Assembly: GCF_015351235.1 (NCBI RefSeq)
Contig: NZ_JADKSJ010000001.1
Coordinates: 434,001 to 498,000, forward strand
Direction of reading: 5' to 3'
DNA length: 64,000 nucleotides
Origin: Plantibacter sp. VKM Ac-2880
Lineage (GTDB): Bacteria; Actinomycetota; Actinomycetes; Actinomycetales; Microbacteriaceae
This document shows, one piece after another, positions 9,022 to 15,184 of the stretch. A program made the translations under genes and the position numbers. Every line of letters starts with the position of its first letter. The first letter of the stretch is position 1. The notes beneath the pieces were generated by a model. The model did no database searches. It was not told where the DNA came from and saw only the letters and a list, made by a program, of their open reading frames with translations.

Positions 9022-10187
9022 AGGCTCTGTGTTGGACCGGAGTGAACGAGCTCTCGGTCGAGACTGTGGAGGATCCCGGGATCCTCAATGCTCAGGACGC
9101 GATCGTCAAGGTGACCCTGAGTACGAGCTGCGGGTCCGATCTCCACCTCCTCGGCGGGTACGTCCCGACCATGCGAGCGGGTGACGTGCTCGGGCACGAG
9201 TTCATCGGCGAGATCGTCGAGGTCGGATCGGCCGTCACGAAGCACCGGGTCGGCGACCGGGTGGTGGTCTGCTCGTTCATCAGCTGCGGGAAGTGCTGGT
9301 ACTGCCGCAACGAGCTCTACTCCCTGTGCGACAACGGCAACCCGAACGCGGGGATCCCCGAGATGCTCTGGGGCCAAGCGCCCGGCGGCTGCTACGGCTA
9401 CTCCCACGCGTTGGGCGGGTGGGCCGGCAGCCACGCCGAGTACATCCGCGTGCCGTACGCCGACCAGGGCGCCTTCGCCGTTCCTGACGGGATCAGCGAC
9501 GAGCGGGCGCTCTTCGCCTCCGATGCCGCTCCGACAGGATGGATGGGAGCGGACCTCGGCGGCGTCCGGCCCGGAGACACCGTCGCGGTCTGGGGCGCCG
9601 GCGGTGTCGGGCAGATGGCGGCGCGCGCGTCGCTGCTGCTCGGCGCCGAGCGCGTCATCGTGATCGACCGCTTCCAGGAGCGGCTGACCCAGGTCGAGCA
9701 GGTCATCGGCGCGGAGACCATGAACTACGAGACCAGCGAGGTGACGGCCGAGCTCCGTGAGCTGACGGGAGGACGCGGCCCCGACGTGTGCATCGAGGCG
9801 GTCGGCATGGAGGCGCACCGCGACGGACCCGACTTCGCCTACGACCAGCTGAAGCAGCAGCTGCGGCTGCAGACGGACAGACCCACCGCCGTCCGTGAGG
9901 CGATCTTCGCCGCGCGCAAGGGCGGCAGCCTCTTCGTGTTGGGCGTCTTCGGCGGCTTCGTCGACAAGTTCCCCCTCGGGGCGGTGATGAACAAGGGCCT
10001 CACGCTCCGGTCCGCTCAGCAGCACGGGCACCGGTACATCCCAATGCTCCTCGAGAGGATGGCGCGAGACGAGATCGTCACCGAGCACCTCGCCACGCAC
10101 GTGATGCCGCTCGAGGACGGCCCCGCCGGGTACACCATGTTCAAGGAGAAGACCGACGGGTGCGTGCGGGCCGTCTTCCGACCCTGA
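9018..10187 (+). CDS. Zinc-dependent alcohol dehydrogenase (MDR family), second of the cassette
   Basis: The 389-residue MDR dehydrogenase has CGSDLHLLGGY and GHEFIGEIVEVG (catalytic zinc), CGKCWYCRNELYSLC (structural zinc) and GAGGVGQ (NAD-binding). GTG start overlaps the preceding TGA (GTGA). It shares the architecture of formaldehyde dehydrogenase-like enzymes with the protein from 7403 but is clearly not a recent duplicate. The cassette of two such enzymes around a small SRPBCC-like protein under a LuxR regulator suggests an inducible aldehyde/alcohol oxidation unit. The actual substrate is not visible from sequence. Confidence 0.78.
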   Translation: MKALCWTGVNELSVETVEDPGILNAQDAIVKVTLSTSCGSDLHLLGGYVPTMRAGDVLGHEFIGEIVEVGSAVTKHRVGDRVVVCSFISCGKCWYCRNELYSLCDNGNPNAGIPEMLWGQAPGGCYGYSHALGGWAGSHAEYIRVPYADQGAFAVPDGISDERALFASDAAPTGWMGADLGGVRPGDTVAVWGAGGVGQMAARASLLLGAERVIVIDRFQERLTQVEQVIGAETMNYETSEVTAELRELTGGRGPDVCIEAVGMEAHRDGPDFAYDQLKQQLRLQTDRPTAVREAIFAARKGGSLFVLGVFGGFVDKFPLGAVMNKGLTLRSAQQHGHRYIPMLLERMARDEIVTEHLATHVMPLEDGPAGYTMFKEKTDGCVRAVFRP

Positions 10188-10204
10188 CCGTTCCGTCGAG
10201 CAAG

Positions 10205-10242
10205 CCGCTCCTCCTCCGCCCTCACGGCCCGAGGAGGAGCGG
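10205..10242 (+). terminator. Hairpin after the dehydrogenase cassette
   Basis: Arms CCGCTCCTCCTC (10205-10216) and GAGGAGGAGCGG (10231-10242) form a perfect 12-bp stem with a 14-nt loop, 17 bp after the stop codon. Only a short TT follows, so this is an actinobacterial-type terminator. Confidence 0.6.
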
Positions 10243-10310
10243 TTCGCTCGAGCGGGAGCTTCGCCGCGTCCCGTGAACGGAACACCGCCACGAAACGGCG
10301 AAGTCCACAC

Positions 10311-10412
10311 CCTTCGACAGGCTCAGGGACCGGGATGAGCCCGGGGACCGGGATGAGCTCGGGGACCGGGATGAGCCCGGGGACCGGATGAGCTCGGGGA
10401 CCGGATGGAGCC
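10311..10412. repeat. CTTCGACAGGCTCAGGGACCGG element extended by tandem GGGGACCGGGATGAGCYC units
   Basis: A family element (10311-10333) runs into five tandem units of 17-18 bp: 10326-10342, 10343-10360, 10361-10378, 10379-10395 and a degraded one at 10396-10412. GAGCCC and GAGCTC endings alternate. The stretch is intergenic with no gene of its own. The tandem part probably arose by slippage from one dispersed element. Confidence 0.75.
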
Positions 10413-10424
10413 GGCTTGCGCAAT

Positions 10425-10441
10425 CTATCGAATAACGATAG
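10425..10441. promoter_or_regulatory. Inverted repeat upstream of the DUF2975/Xre pair
   Basis: CTATCGAATAACGATAG consists of perfect 6-bp arms around AATAA, 30 bp upstream of the DUF2975 gene start. Its AT content stands out from the surroundings. It is a plausible autoregulatory operator for the co-transcribed Xre protein at 10957. Confidence 0.55.
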
Positions 10442-10471
10442 CTTTCCATTGTTCTTCGATGGAGGTGCGCG

Positions 10472-10957
10472 ATGCGCGGAGTGACGGTCTCGGTGTTGCG
10501 GGTGATCCTCGCGATCGCCCTGGTGGGTTCGCTGGTGGTGCAGGTGGTGATGGTGCCGTTGCTCTGGGCGGACCTCGACGGCGTGGACGAGGTGCCGCGG
10601 GCCCTGTTCGTGATCATCGTGATCGCCGAGATCATCACCTTCCAGCTCTGCGCGGTCTGCGTCTGGGCGCTGCTCGACCTGGTCCGCCGTGGCCGGGTGT
10701 TCTCGGCTCGCTCGTTCCGCTTCGTCGACGTGATCATCGGTGCGATCGCGGTGTCTGCGCTGCTCACCTTCGGCTTGGCGGTGCTCCTCGCGCCGGGCGG
10801 GATCGCACCAGGGGTCGTCGGTCTCCTCTGCGGTGCCGCGCTGGTGACTGCGGGCGTCGCGCTCGTCGTCGTGGTCATGCGGTCGCTCCTGCGACAGGCG
10901 GTCGACCGGGAGATCGAGGCGCAGGAGCTGCGTTCCGAGTTGGACGACGTGATCTGA
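10472..10957 (+). CDS. DUF2975 family membrane protein
   Basis: The 161-residue protein has four predicted membrane segments (about residues 8-28, 42-68, 83-105 and 112-137) and a charged C-terminus (REIEAQELRSELDDVI). This is the usual DUF2975 layout. The ATG at 10472 follows GGAGGTG. The gene is directly coupled (TGATG, one shared base) to a small Xre-type regulator, a pairing seen repeatedly for this family. Function unknown; a membrane-associated modulator of the regulator is possible but not shown. Confidence 0.75.
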   Translation: MRGVTVSVLRVILAIALVGSLVVQVVMVPLLWADLDGVDEVPRALFVIIVIAEIITFQLCAVCVWALLDLVRRGRVFSARSFRFVDVIIGAIAVSALLTFGLAVLLAPGGIAPGVVGLLCGAALVTAGVALVVVVMRSLLRQAVDREIEAQELRSELDDVI

Positions 10958-11169
10958 TGCCGATCATCGTGGACATCGACGTCATGTTGGCGCGCCGCAA
11001 GATGTCGGTCGGCGCACTGTCGGAGCTCGTCGGTGTGACGCCGGCGAACCTTGCGGTGTTGAAGAACGGCCGTGCGAAGGCCGTGCGGTTCACGACGCTC
11101 GAAGCGCTGTGCGTCGCGCTCGACTGCCAGCCTGGCGACCTCCTGCGCTGGGAGGCGGAGTCCGGCTGA
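10957..11169 (+). CDS. Small Xre/YozG-type helix-turn-helix regulator
   Basis: The 70-residue protein is essentially one HTH domain: IDVMLARRKMSVGALSELVG, then VTPANLAVLKNGRAKAVRFTTL and the closing LCVALDCQPGDLLRWE, typical of YozG-like members of the Cro/C1 family. The ATG overlaps the stop codon of the DUF2975 gene. It probably regulates its own operon through the inverted repeat at 10425-10441; that link is inferred from position only. Confidence 0.82.
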   Translation: MPIIVDIDVMLARRKMSVGALSELVGVTPANLAVLKNGRAKAVRFTTLEALCVALDCQPGDLLRWEAESG

Positions 11170-11238
11170 ACGCCCCGACGGCCCGGTCGCCGCGACGGGC
11201 ATACTGGTGTCTCCTCGACCCGCGATCCGGAAGCAGTC

Positions 11239-12021
11239 ATGACGTATCCTCCGAACCCTCAGGCATCCTCCGGCCAGCCGCCGTACGGCCAGCCGCCGTA
11301 CGGCCAGGCGCCGTTCGGCCAGGCGCCGTTCGGCCAGGCGCCGTTCGGCCAGGCGCCGTTCGGCCAGCAGCCCTACGGTCAGCAGCCCTACGGTCAGCAG
11401 CCCTACGGTCAGCAGCCCTACGGTCAGCAGCCCTACGGCCAGCCCCAGTACCAGGCACCCGCGCCCCGCGGGGCCTCCTCGCCGGACGACCTGTCCCTGC
11501 CGCTCTACGGTGCCACGTTCACTCAGGCGAGGAGACGGTTCTTCAAGCAGTACGCGAACTTCTCGGGTCGTGCATCGCTCAGCGAGTACTGGTGGGCCAG
11601 CCTGTTCACCACCCTCATCATGCTCGTCCCGACGTTGTTGGTGACCATCGGTGCGCTCCTCGTCGCGGTCACCGCCACGACGACGGCCGTACAAGAGCAG
11701 TCCCGGTACGACAACGGGTACACCGGGGAGTTCGACGGGGTCGACCTGGGCGCCACGGGCATCGGTGTCAGCGCGATCGTCCTGATCGTCGGGGTAGTCC
11801 TGATGCTCATCGCCTGGGTGGCGATCTTCGTGCCGAGCCTCGCGATCACGTGGCGGCGCCTGCACGACGCCGGTTTCCCCGGCACCTATTACTTCTTCAC
11901 CCTCGTGCCGTCGGTCGGCAGCGTGATCCTGCTCGTCATGGTGCTGTTGCCCTCGAAGCCGGAAGGCCAGCGGTTCGACGTACCGGCCCACGTGCCGTCC
12001 CAGGTGCCGGCCAGGGGCTGA
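11239..12021 (+). CDS. DUF805 family membrane protein with Gly-Gln-Pro repeat N-terminus
   Basis: The 260-residue protein has an N-terminal disordered region of twelve five-residue units (GQPPY, GQAPF, GQQPY) at about residues 12-71. A DUF805 domain follows: RFFKQYANFSGRASLSEYWW, three or four membrane helices, then ITWRRLHDAGFPGTYYFF. DUF805 proteins are inner-membrane proteins without established function. Similar Pro/Gln-rich N-terminal tails are common in actinobacterial DUF805 proteins. It converges with the sigma-factor gene at 12030, with only 8 bp between the stop codons. Confidence 0.82.
   Translation: MTYPPNPQASSGQPPYGQPPYGQAPFGQAPFGQAPFGQAPFGQQPYGQQPYGQQPYGQQPYGQQPYGQPQYQAPAPRGASSPDDLSLPLYGATFTQARRRFFKQYANFSGRASLSEYWWASLFTTLIMLVPTLLVTIGALLVAVTATTTAVQEQSRYDNGYTGEFDGVDLGATGIGVSAIVLIVGVVLMLIAWVAIFVPSLAITWRRLHDAGFPGTYYFFTLVPSVGSVILLVMVLLPSKPEGQRFDVPAHVPSQVPARG
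11272..11451 (+). repeat. Twelve tandem 15-bp units inside the DUF805 gene
   Basis: There are twelve 15-bp units. Two encode GQPPY, four nearly identical ones encode GQAPF, five nearly identical ones encode GQQPY and a last degenerate one encodes GQPQY. Homogenised DNA within each block points to slippage or unequal exchange. The unit length keeps the reading frame. Confidence 0.9.
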
Positions 12022-12029
12022 ACCGAACC

Positions 12030-13268
12030 TCACGCTGGCAGGGCGGCGACCTTCCGGAGGAGGACGTCGCGCTCGCGGTCGTTCATGGCGAGGTGGGCGG
12101 CGGCCGTGAGCTCCGACCGTGCCTCGTCGGTGCGACCGAGCTGCGCGAGCAGTTCCCCACGCACGCTCGGGAGCAGGTGAGAGCCACGGAAGACGGGGAC
12201 GTCGGCGAGGGAATCGACGATGCGGAGGGCGGTTGCCGGGCCGGTCGCCTTCGACACCGCGATGGCCCGGTTGAGCTCGACCACGGGGTTCGGGGCGATC
12301 CTGCCAAGGGCCTCGTAGAGGATCACGATCCGCTCCCAGTCCGTCGCCGCGACGCTCGGGGCCACCGAGTGGCACTGCGCGATCGCGGCCTGGACTCCGT
12401 AGGCGCCCCGGCCGCGACCGAGTGCGTCGGCCCGGTCGAGTGCCGTCGAACCCCGGACGATCTGTGCGCGATCCCAGCGGTCGCGGTGCTGGTCCGCGAG
12501 GAGGATCGCCGAGCCGTCGGGCGCCACGCGGGCGGCGAAGCGCGAGGCCTGGAACTCCATGAGGGCGACGAGGGCGTGCGCCTCCGGTTCGCGGGGCACG
12601 AGCGCGACGAGTCGGCGGCCGAGCCGGAGTGCCTCGTTCGCGAGCTCGGCACGGATCCACGACGACCCGCTCGTCGCCGCGTACCCCTCGGTGAACAGGA
12701 GGTACACGACGCCGAGCACTGCCGACAACCGTTGCCGCCACTCGGCAGGGTCTGGCGCCTCGAACGGGACGTCCGCGGCCGCGAGGGTCTGCTTCGCCCG
12801 GGTGATCCTCGCCTGCACGGTCGGCACCGGGACGAGGAGCATCCGGGCGATCTCCCGGGTGGTCAGGCCACTGACCACCCGGAGGGTGAGCGCCACCTGC
12901 GACTCCCGCGACAGCATGGGGTGGCAGGCCGTGAACACGAGCCGGAGCACATCGTCGCCGATCGGTTCCCAGTCGTCGTCACCGGCCTGTTCGAGGTCGC
13001 GGGCGAGCGCCCGGTACCGCTCGTCGAGGGCCGCGCGCCGCCGCCAGCCGTCGATCGCCCGGCGTTTGGCGACCATCGTCAGCCAGGCGCCGGGGACGCG
13101 CGGCACGCCGTCGCGCGGCCACTGTTCGAGCGCCTCGAGCAACGCCTCCTGGGCCAGGTCCTCGGCGAGCCCGAGATCGCCGGTCAGCTTGGTCAGCGTC
13201 GCGACGATCTGGGCGCTCTCGATCCGCCAGACGCCCTCGACACTGCGGCGGACGGCGTCGTCGGTCAT
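12030..13268 (-). CDS. ECF42-type RNA polymerase sigma factor with C-terminal extension
   Basis: The 412-residue protein starts at ATG 13268 (MTDDAVRRSVEGVWRIESAQ). Region 2 is visible (GDLGLAEDLAQEALLEALEQW, AWLTMVAKRRAIDGWRR), as is region 4 (ALTLRVVSGLTTREIARMLL, VPTVQARITRAKQTL). A long C-terminal extension of about 230 residues follows (YLLFTEGYAA, RGAYGVQAAIAQCHS, DWERIVILYEAL), typical of ECF42/DUF6596 sigma factors. It lies 13 bp downstream of a YCII/DGPF protein gene, the classical partner. This family has no anti-sigma factor; the extension is thought to control activity. Confidence 0.88.
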   Translation of the reverse strand: MTDDAVRRSVEGVWRIESAQIVATLTKLTGDLGLAEDLAQEALLEALEQWPRDGVPRVPGAWLTMVAKRRAIDGWRRRAALDERYRALARDLEQAGDDDWEPIGDDVLRLVFTACHPMLSRESQVALTLRVVSGLTTREIARMLLVPVPTVQARITRAKQTLAAADVPFEAPDPAEWRQRLSAVLGVVYLLFTEGYAATSGSSWIRAELANEALRLGRRLVALVPREPEAHALVALMEFQASRFAARVAPDGSAILLADQHRDRWDRAQIVRGSTALDRADALGRGRGAYGVQAAIAQCHSVAPSVAATDWERIVILYEALGRIAPNPVVELNRAIAVSKATGPATALRIVDSLADVPVFRGSHLLPSVRGELLAQLGRTDEARSELTAAAHLAMNDRERDVLLRKVAALPA

Positions 13269-13281
13269 GGTCGCGCTCGGC

Positions 13282-13725
13282 TCAGGCAGGGTCGGCAGCG
13301 GGCTTCGGTGCGCCCTCCTGGGCGCGCCACTCCTCCTCCTTCTGGAGGTACTCGTTGTCGGCGTGGTCGGCGAAGTCCGACATGTCGGTGATGCGGCGCA
13401 CCTCGATCTTGTTCCCGGGGGCGAGTGGCGCGCGGGTGGCCCACTCGATCGCCTCCTCACGGGTCGCGACCTCGATGGTCCAGAACCCGTTGAAGAGCTC
13501 GTGCAGTTCGCCATAAGGGCCATCGGTCACGATCGGGGCCTCCGTCGTGAACTCGACGACGGCACCCTGCGCGGCGTCGGTGAGGCCGTCGCCGCCGACC
13601 ATGACGCCGGCGGTGATCATCGACTCGTTGTAGGCGCCCATCGCGTTGATGACCGCTTCGAAATCCATGTCCTCGAGCTTCTCGACGGATCCGCTGTTGC
13701 GCATGATGAGCATGTATTTCGACAT
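13282..13725 (-). CDS. YCII-related (DGPF) family protein
   Basis: The 147-residue protein has MSKYMLIMRN at the start, the hallmark DGPYGE, and GFWTIEVATREEAIEWATRAP, which define YCII/DGPF proteins. It precedes the ECF42 sigma gene by 13 bp and is probably co-transcribed with it. Members of this family are the usual regulon genes of ECF42 factors; catalytic activity has not been shown for most of them. The C-terminal tail from about residue 115 (DHADNEYLQKEEEWRAQEG) is charged and probably flexible. Confidence 0.85.
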   Translation of the reverse strand: MSKYMLIMRNSGSVEKLEDMDFEAVINAMGAYNESMITAGVMVGGDGLTDAAQGAVVEFTTEAPIVTDGPYGELHELFNGFWTIEVATREEAIEWATRAPLAPGNKIEVRRITDMSDFADHADNEYLQKEEEWRAQEGAPKPAADPA

Positions 13726-13938
13726 CGTCTTCTCCTGGTTTCCGGGGCGTGATCGCCCGCCTCACTACGACGTCGAACGGTGGATGCGGAAATCGACATC
13801 GCGGTCAGGATATCTCCGGCGGGCACGCCGTGGGGAGGGTGAACGGGGTGCTGCCGGGAGGTGTCCGGTGCGCGAACAGCGGCGGACGGAAGCCGAGGTT
13901 CACAGCCCGGGCAACACCTGTGGGCCGATACTGGGTGC

Positions 13939-14142
13939 ATGGCAACCGACATCGACCACGAAGAGATCATCCGTCAGCTCACCGAGAAGCTGAGCGACAA
14001 GTACTCGGGGGTCGATTCCGCCCGCATCGGCGCACTCGTCCGCGAAGAGGTCAGCGCCCTCGCCGAGCGTCCGGTGCAGGACTACGTCACCGTGCTCGCC
14101 GAGCGTGCGGTCAAGAAGACGCTGAAGCGCTCCGAAAAGTAG
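13939..14142 (+). CDS. Small three-helix protein, hypothetical
   Basis: The 67-residue protein (MATDIDHEEIIRQLTEKLSD ... RIGALVREEVSALA, DYVTVLAERAVKKTLK) is predicted to form three short helices. It resembles the small actinobacterial 'three-helix bundle dimerization domain' proteins, whose role is unknown. The ATG at 13939 follows a GATACTGG box only 6-10 bases upstream and has no clear ribosome-binding site, so the message is probably leaderless. Confidence 0.6.
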   Translation: MATDIDHEEIIRQLTEKLSDKYSGVDSARIGALVREEVSALAERPVQDYVTVLAERAVKKTLKRSEK

Positions 14143-14200
14143 CGGCGGGACGCATCGGCTCGCTCGCGCCCAGCCGCAGTCGATAGACTCGGCCCGGGTA

Positions 14201-14224
14201 CTTTTGTCGATCCGTCGACAGAAG
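14201..14224. promoter_or_regulatory. Imperfect palindrome upstream of sugar isomerase gene
   Basis: TGTCGATCCGTCGACA (14205-14220) has perfect 6-bp arms. The flanking CTT and AAG extend it to 24 bp with one mismatch per arm. A TAGACT box (14184-14189) lies just upstream. This is a likely operator for a sugar-responsive repressor that is not identified here. Confidence 0.5.
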
Positions 14225-14294
14225 CGGTTCGGCCGGCGTCGGTGACGCGGCGGAGCGCCGGTCGGTGCCCGCCCGAAGCTACGAAGGAGTACCC

Positions 14295-15095
14295 ATGAGC
14301 GCACCGTCCGTGCAGCTGTACACCGTCCGCGACGCCATCGCCGAGGACCTGCAGGGCGCCGTCGCCCGCATCGCCGAGATCGGCTTCACCAAGGTCGAGC
14401 CCTACGCGTTCGTCGAGCGGGCCGCCGAGTTCGAGACCGCGTTCGCCGCCGCCGGCGTGACGGCGCCGTCCGGCCACGCGCCCGTGATCGATGCCGCTGA
14501 CCCGGCCGTCGCGTTCGATGCCGCCTCGCGGCTCGGCATCGGCACGGTCATCGACCCGTTCATCCCGACCGACCGTTGGCAGACCGCTGACGACGCCGCT
14601 CGCCTCGCCGAACGGGTCAACGAGCTCGCCGTCCAGGCAGCTGCATCGGGCCTGACGTTCGGGTACCACAACCACAACTGGGAGTTCTCGACCCACGTCG
14701 ACGGCCGCCCCATCTTCGACCTGTTCGTCGAGCAGCTGTCGCCCGAGGTCGTCCTCGAGATCGACACCTTCTGGTCGACCGTCGGCGGCGCGGACACCCC
14801 CGCGTTCCTGCGTTCGCTCGGCGACCGCGTGCAGTTCCTGCACATCAAGGACGGCATCATCTCCGGCGACATCGCCACCGCACTGCCGAGCAGCGAGAGT
14901 GCACTCGTCGTGCCCGACGCCCTCGCGCAGGCGTTCGCGAACCAGCAGCCCGCCGGCCAGGGTCAGGTCGACATCCCGGCGATCCTCGCCGCCGCGCCGC
15001 ACGCGACCCGCGTGGTGGAGTTCGACGGCTACAGCAAGGAGATCTTCGGCGGCGTCGCCGAGTCCTTCGCCTGGCTCGCCGAGCACGACCAGTAG
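14295..15095 (+). CDS. Sugar phosphate isomerase/epimerase family protein (TIM barrel)
   Basis: The 266-residue protein has the AP-endonuclease-2-like barrel typical of the xylose isomerase-like family: VQLYTVRDAI at strand 1, FGYHNHNWEF, VVLEIDTFW with the metal-binding Asp, and VQFLHIKDG with the His. The ATG at 14295 is preceded by GAAGGAG. Substrate cannot be assigned; family members act on sugars, inositol derivatives or hydroxypyruvate. It lies next to the GH42/ABC locus but on the other side of a dispersed repeat, so common regulation is only possible. Confidence 0.85.
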   Translation: MSAPSVQLYTVRDAIAEDLQGAVARIAEIGFTKVEPYAFVERAAEFETAFAAAGVTAPSGHAPVIDAADPAVAFDAASRLGIGTVIDPFIPTDRWQTADDAARLAERVNELAVQAAASGLTFGYHNHNWEFSTHVDGRPIFDLFVEQLSPEVVLEIDTFWSTVGGADTPAFLRSLGDRVQFLHIKDGIISGDIATALPSSESALVVPDALAQAFANQQPAGQGQVDIPAILAAAPHATRVVEFDGYSKEIFGGVAESFAWLAEHDQ

Positions 15096-15109
15096 CACGC
15101 ACCTCGACA

Positions 15110-15174
15110 CTTCGACAGGCTCAGTGACCGGGACAAGCCCGGTGGCCAATCACCGGTCCCTGAGCCTGTCGAAG
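15110..15174. repeat. Two inverted CTTCGACAGGCTCAGKGACCGG elements (REP-like)
   Basis: A 22-bp arm (15110-15131) and its inverted copy (15153-15174) match at 21 of 22 positions with a 21-bp spacer, itself holding CCCGGT/ACCGG. They sit between two convergent genes. The RNA could fold into a long hairpin in either direction and act as a bidirectional terminator. Confidence 0.8.
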
Positions 15175-15184
15175 GGTGCCCGCC

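Noticed and set aside
10311-10412. Possible CRISPR array
   Set aside because: Units of 17-18 bp are directly adjacent without spacers, and no cas genes are present.
11272-11451. Possible CRISPR or minisatellite outside genes
   Set aside because: The 15-bp units are in frame inside a protein-coding gene and encode a regular Gly-Gln-Pro tail.
10222-12741. An 839-codon minus-strand frame across repeats, DUF2975, Xre and DUF805 genes
   Set aside because: It includes translated tandem repeats and overlaps four well-supported genes. It has no recognisable domain.
15096-15184. Insertion-sequence end or attachment site
   Set aside because: The inverted pair has no transposase nearby and no target duplication. 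The same element occurs elsewhere in other arrangements, so a REP-like repeat is the better reading.
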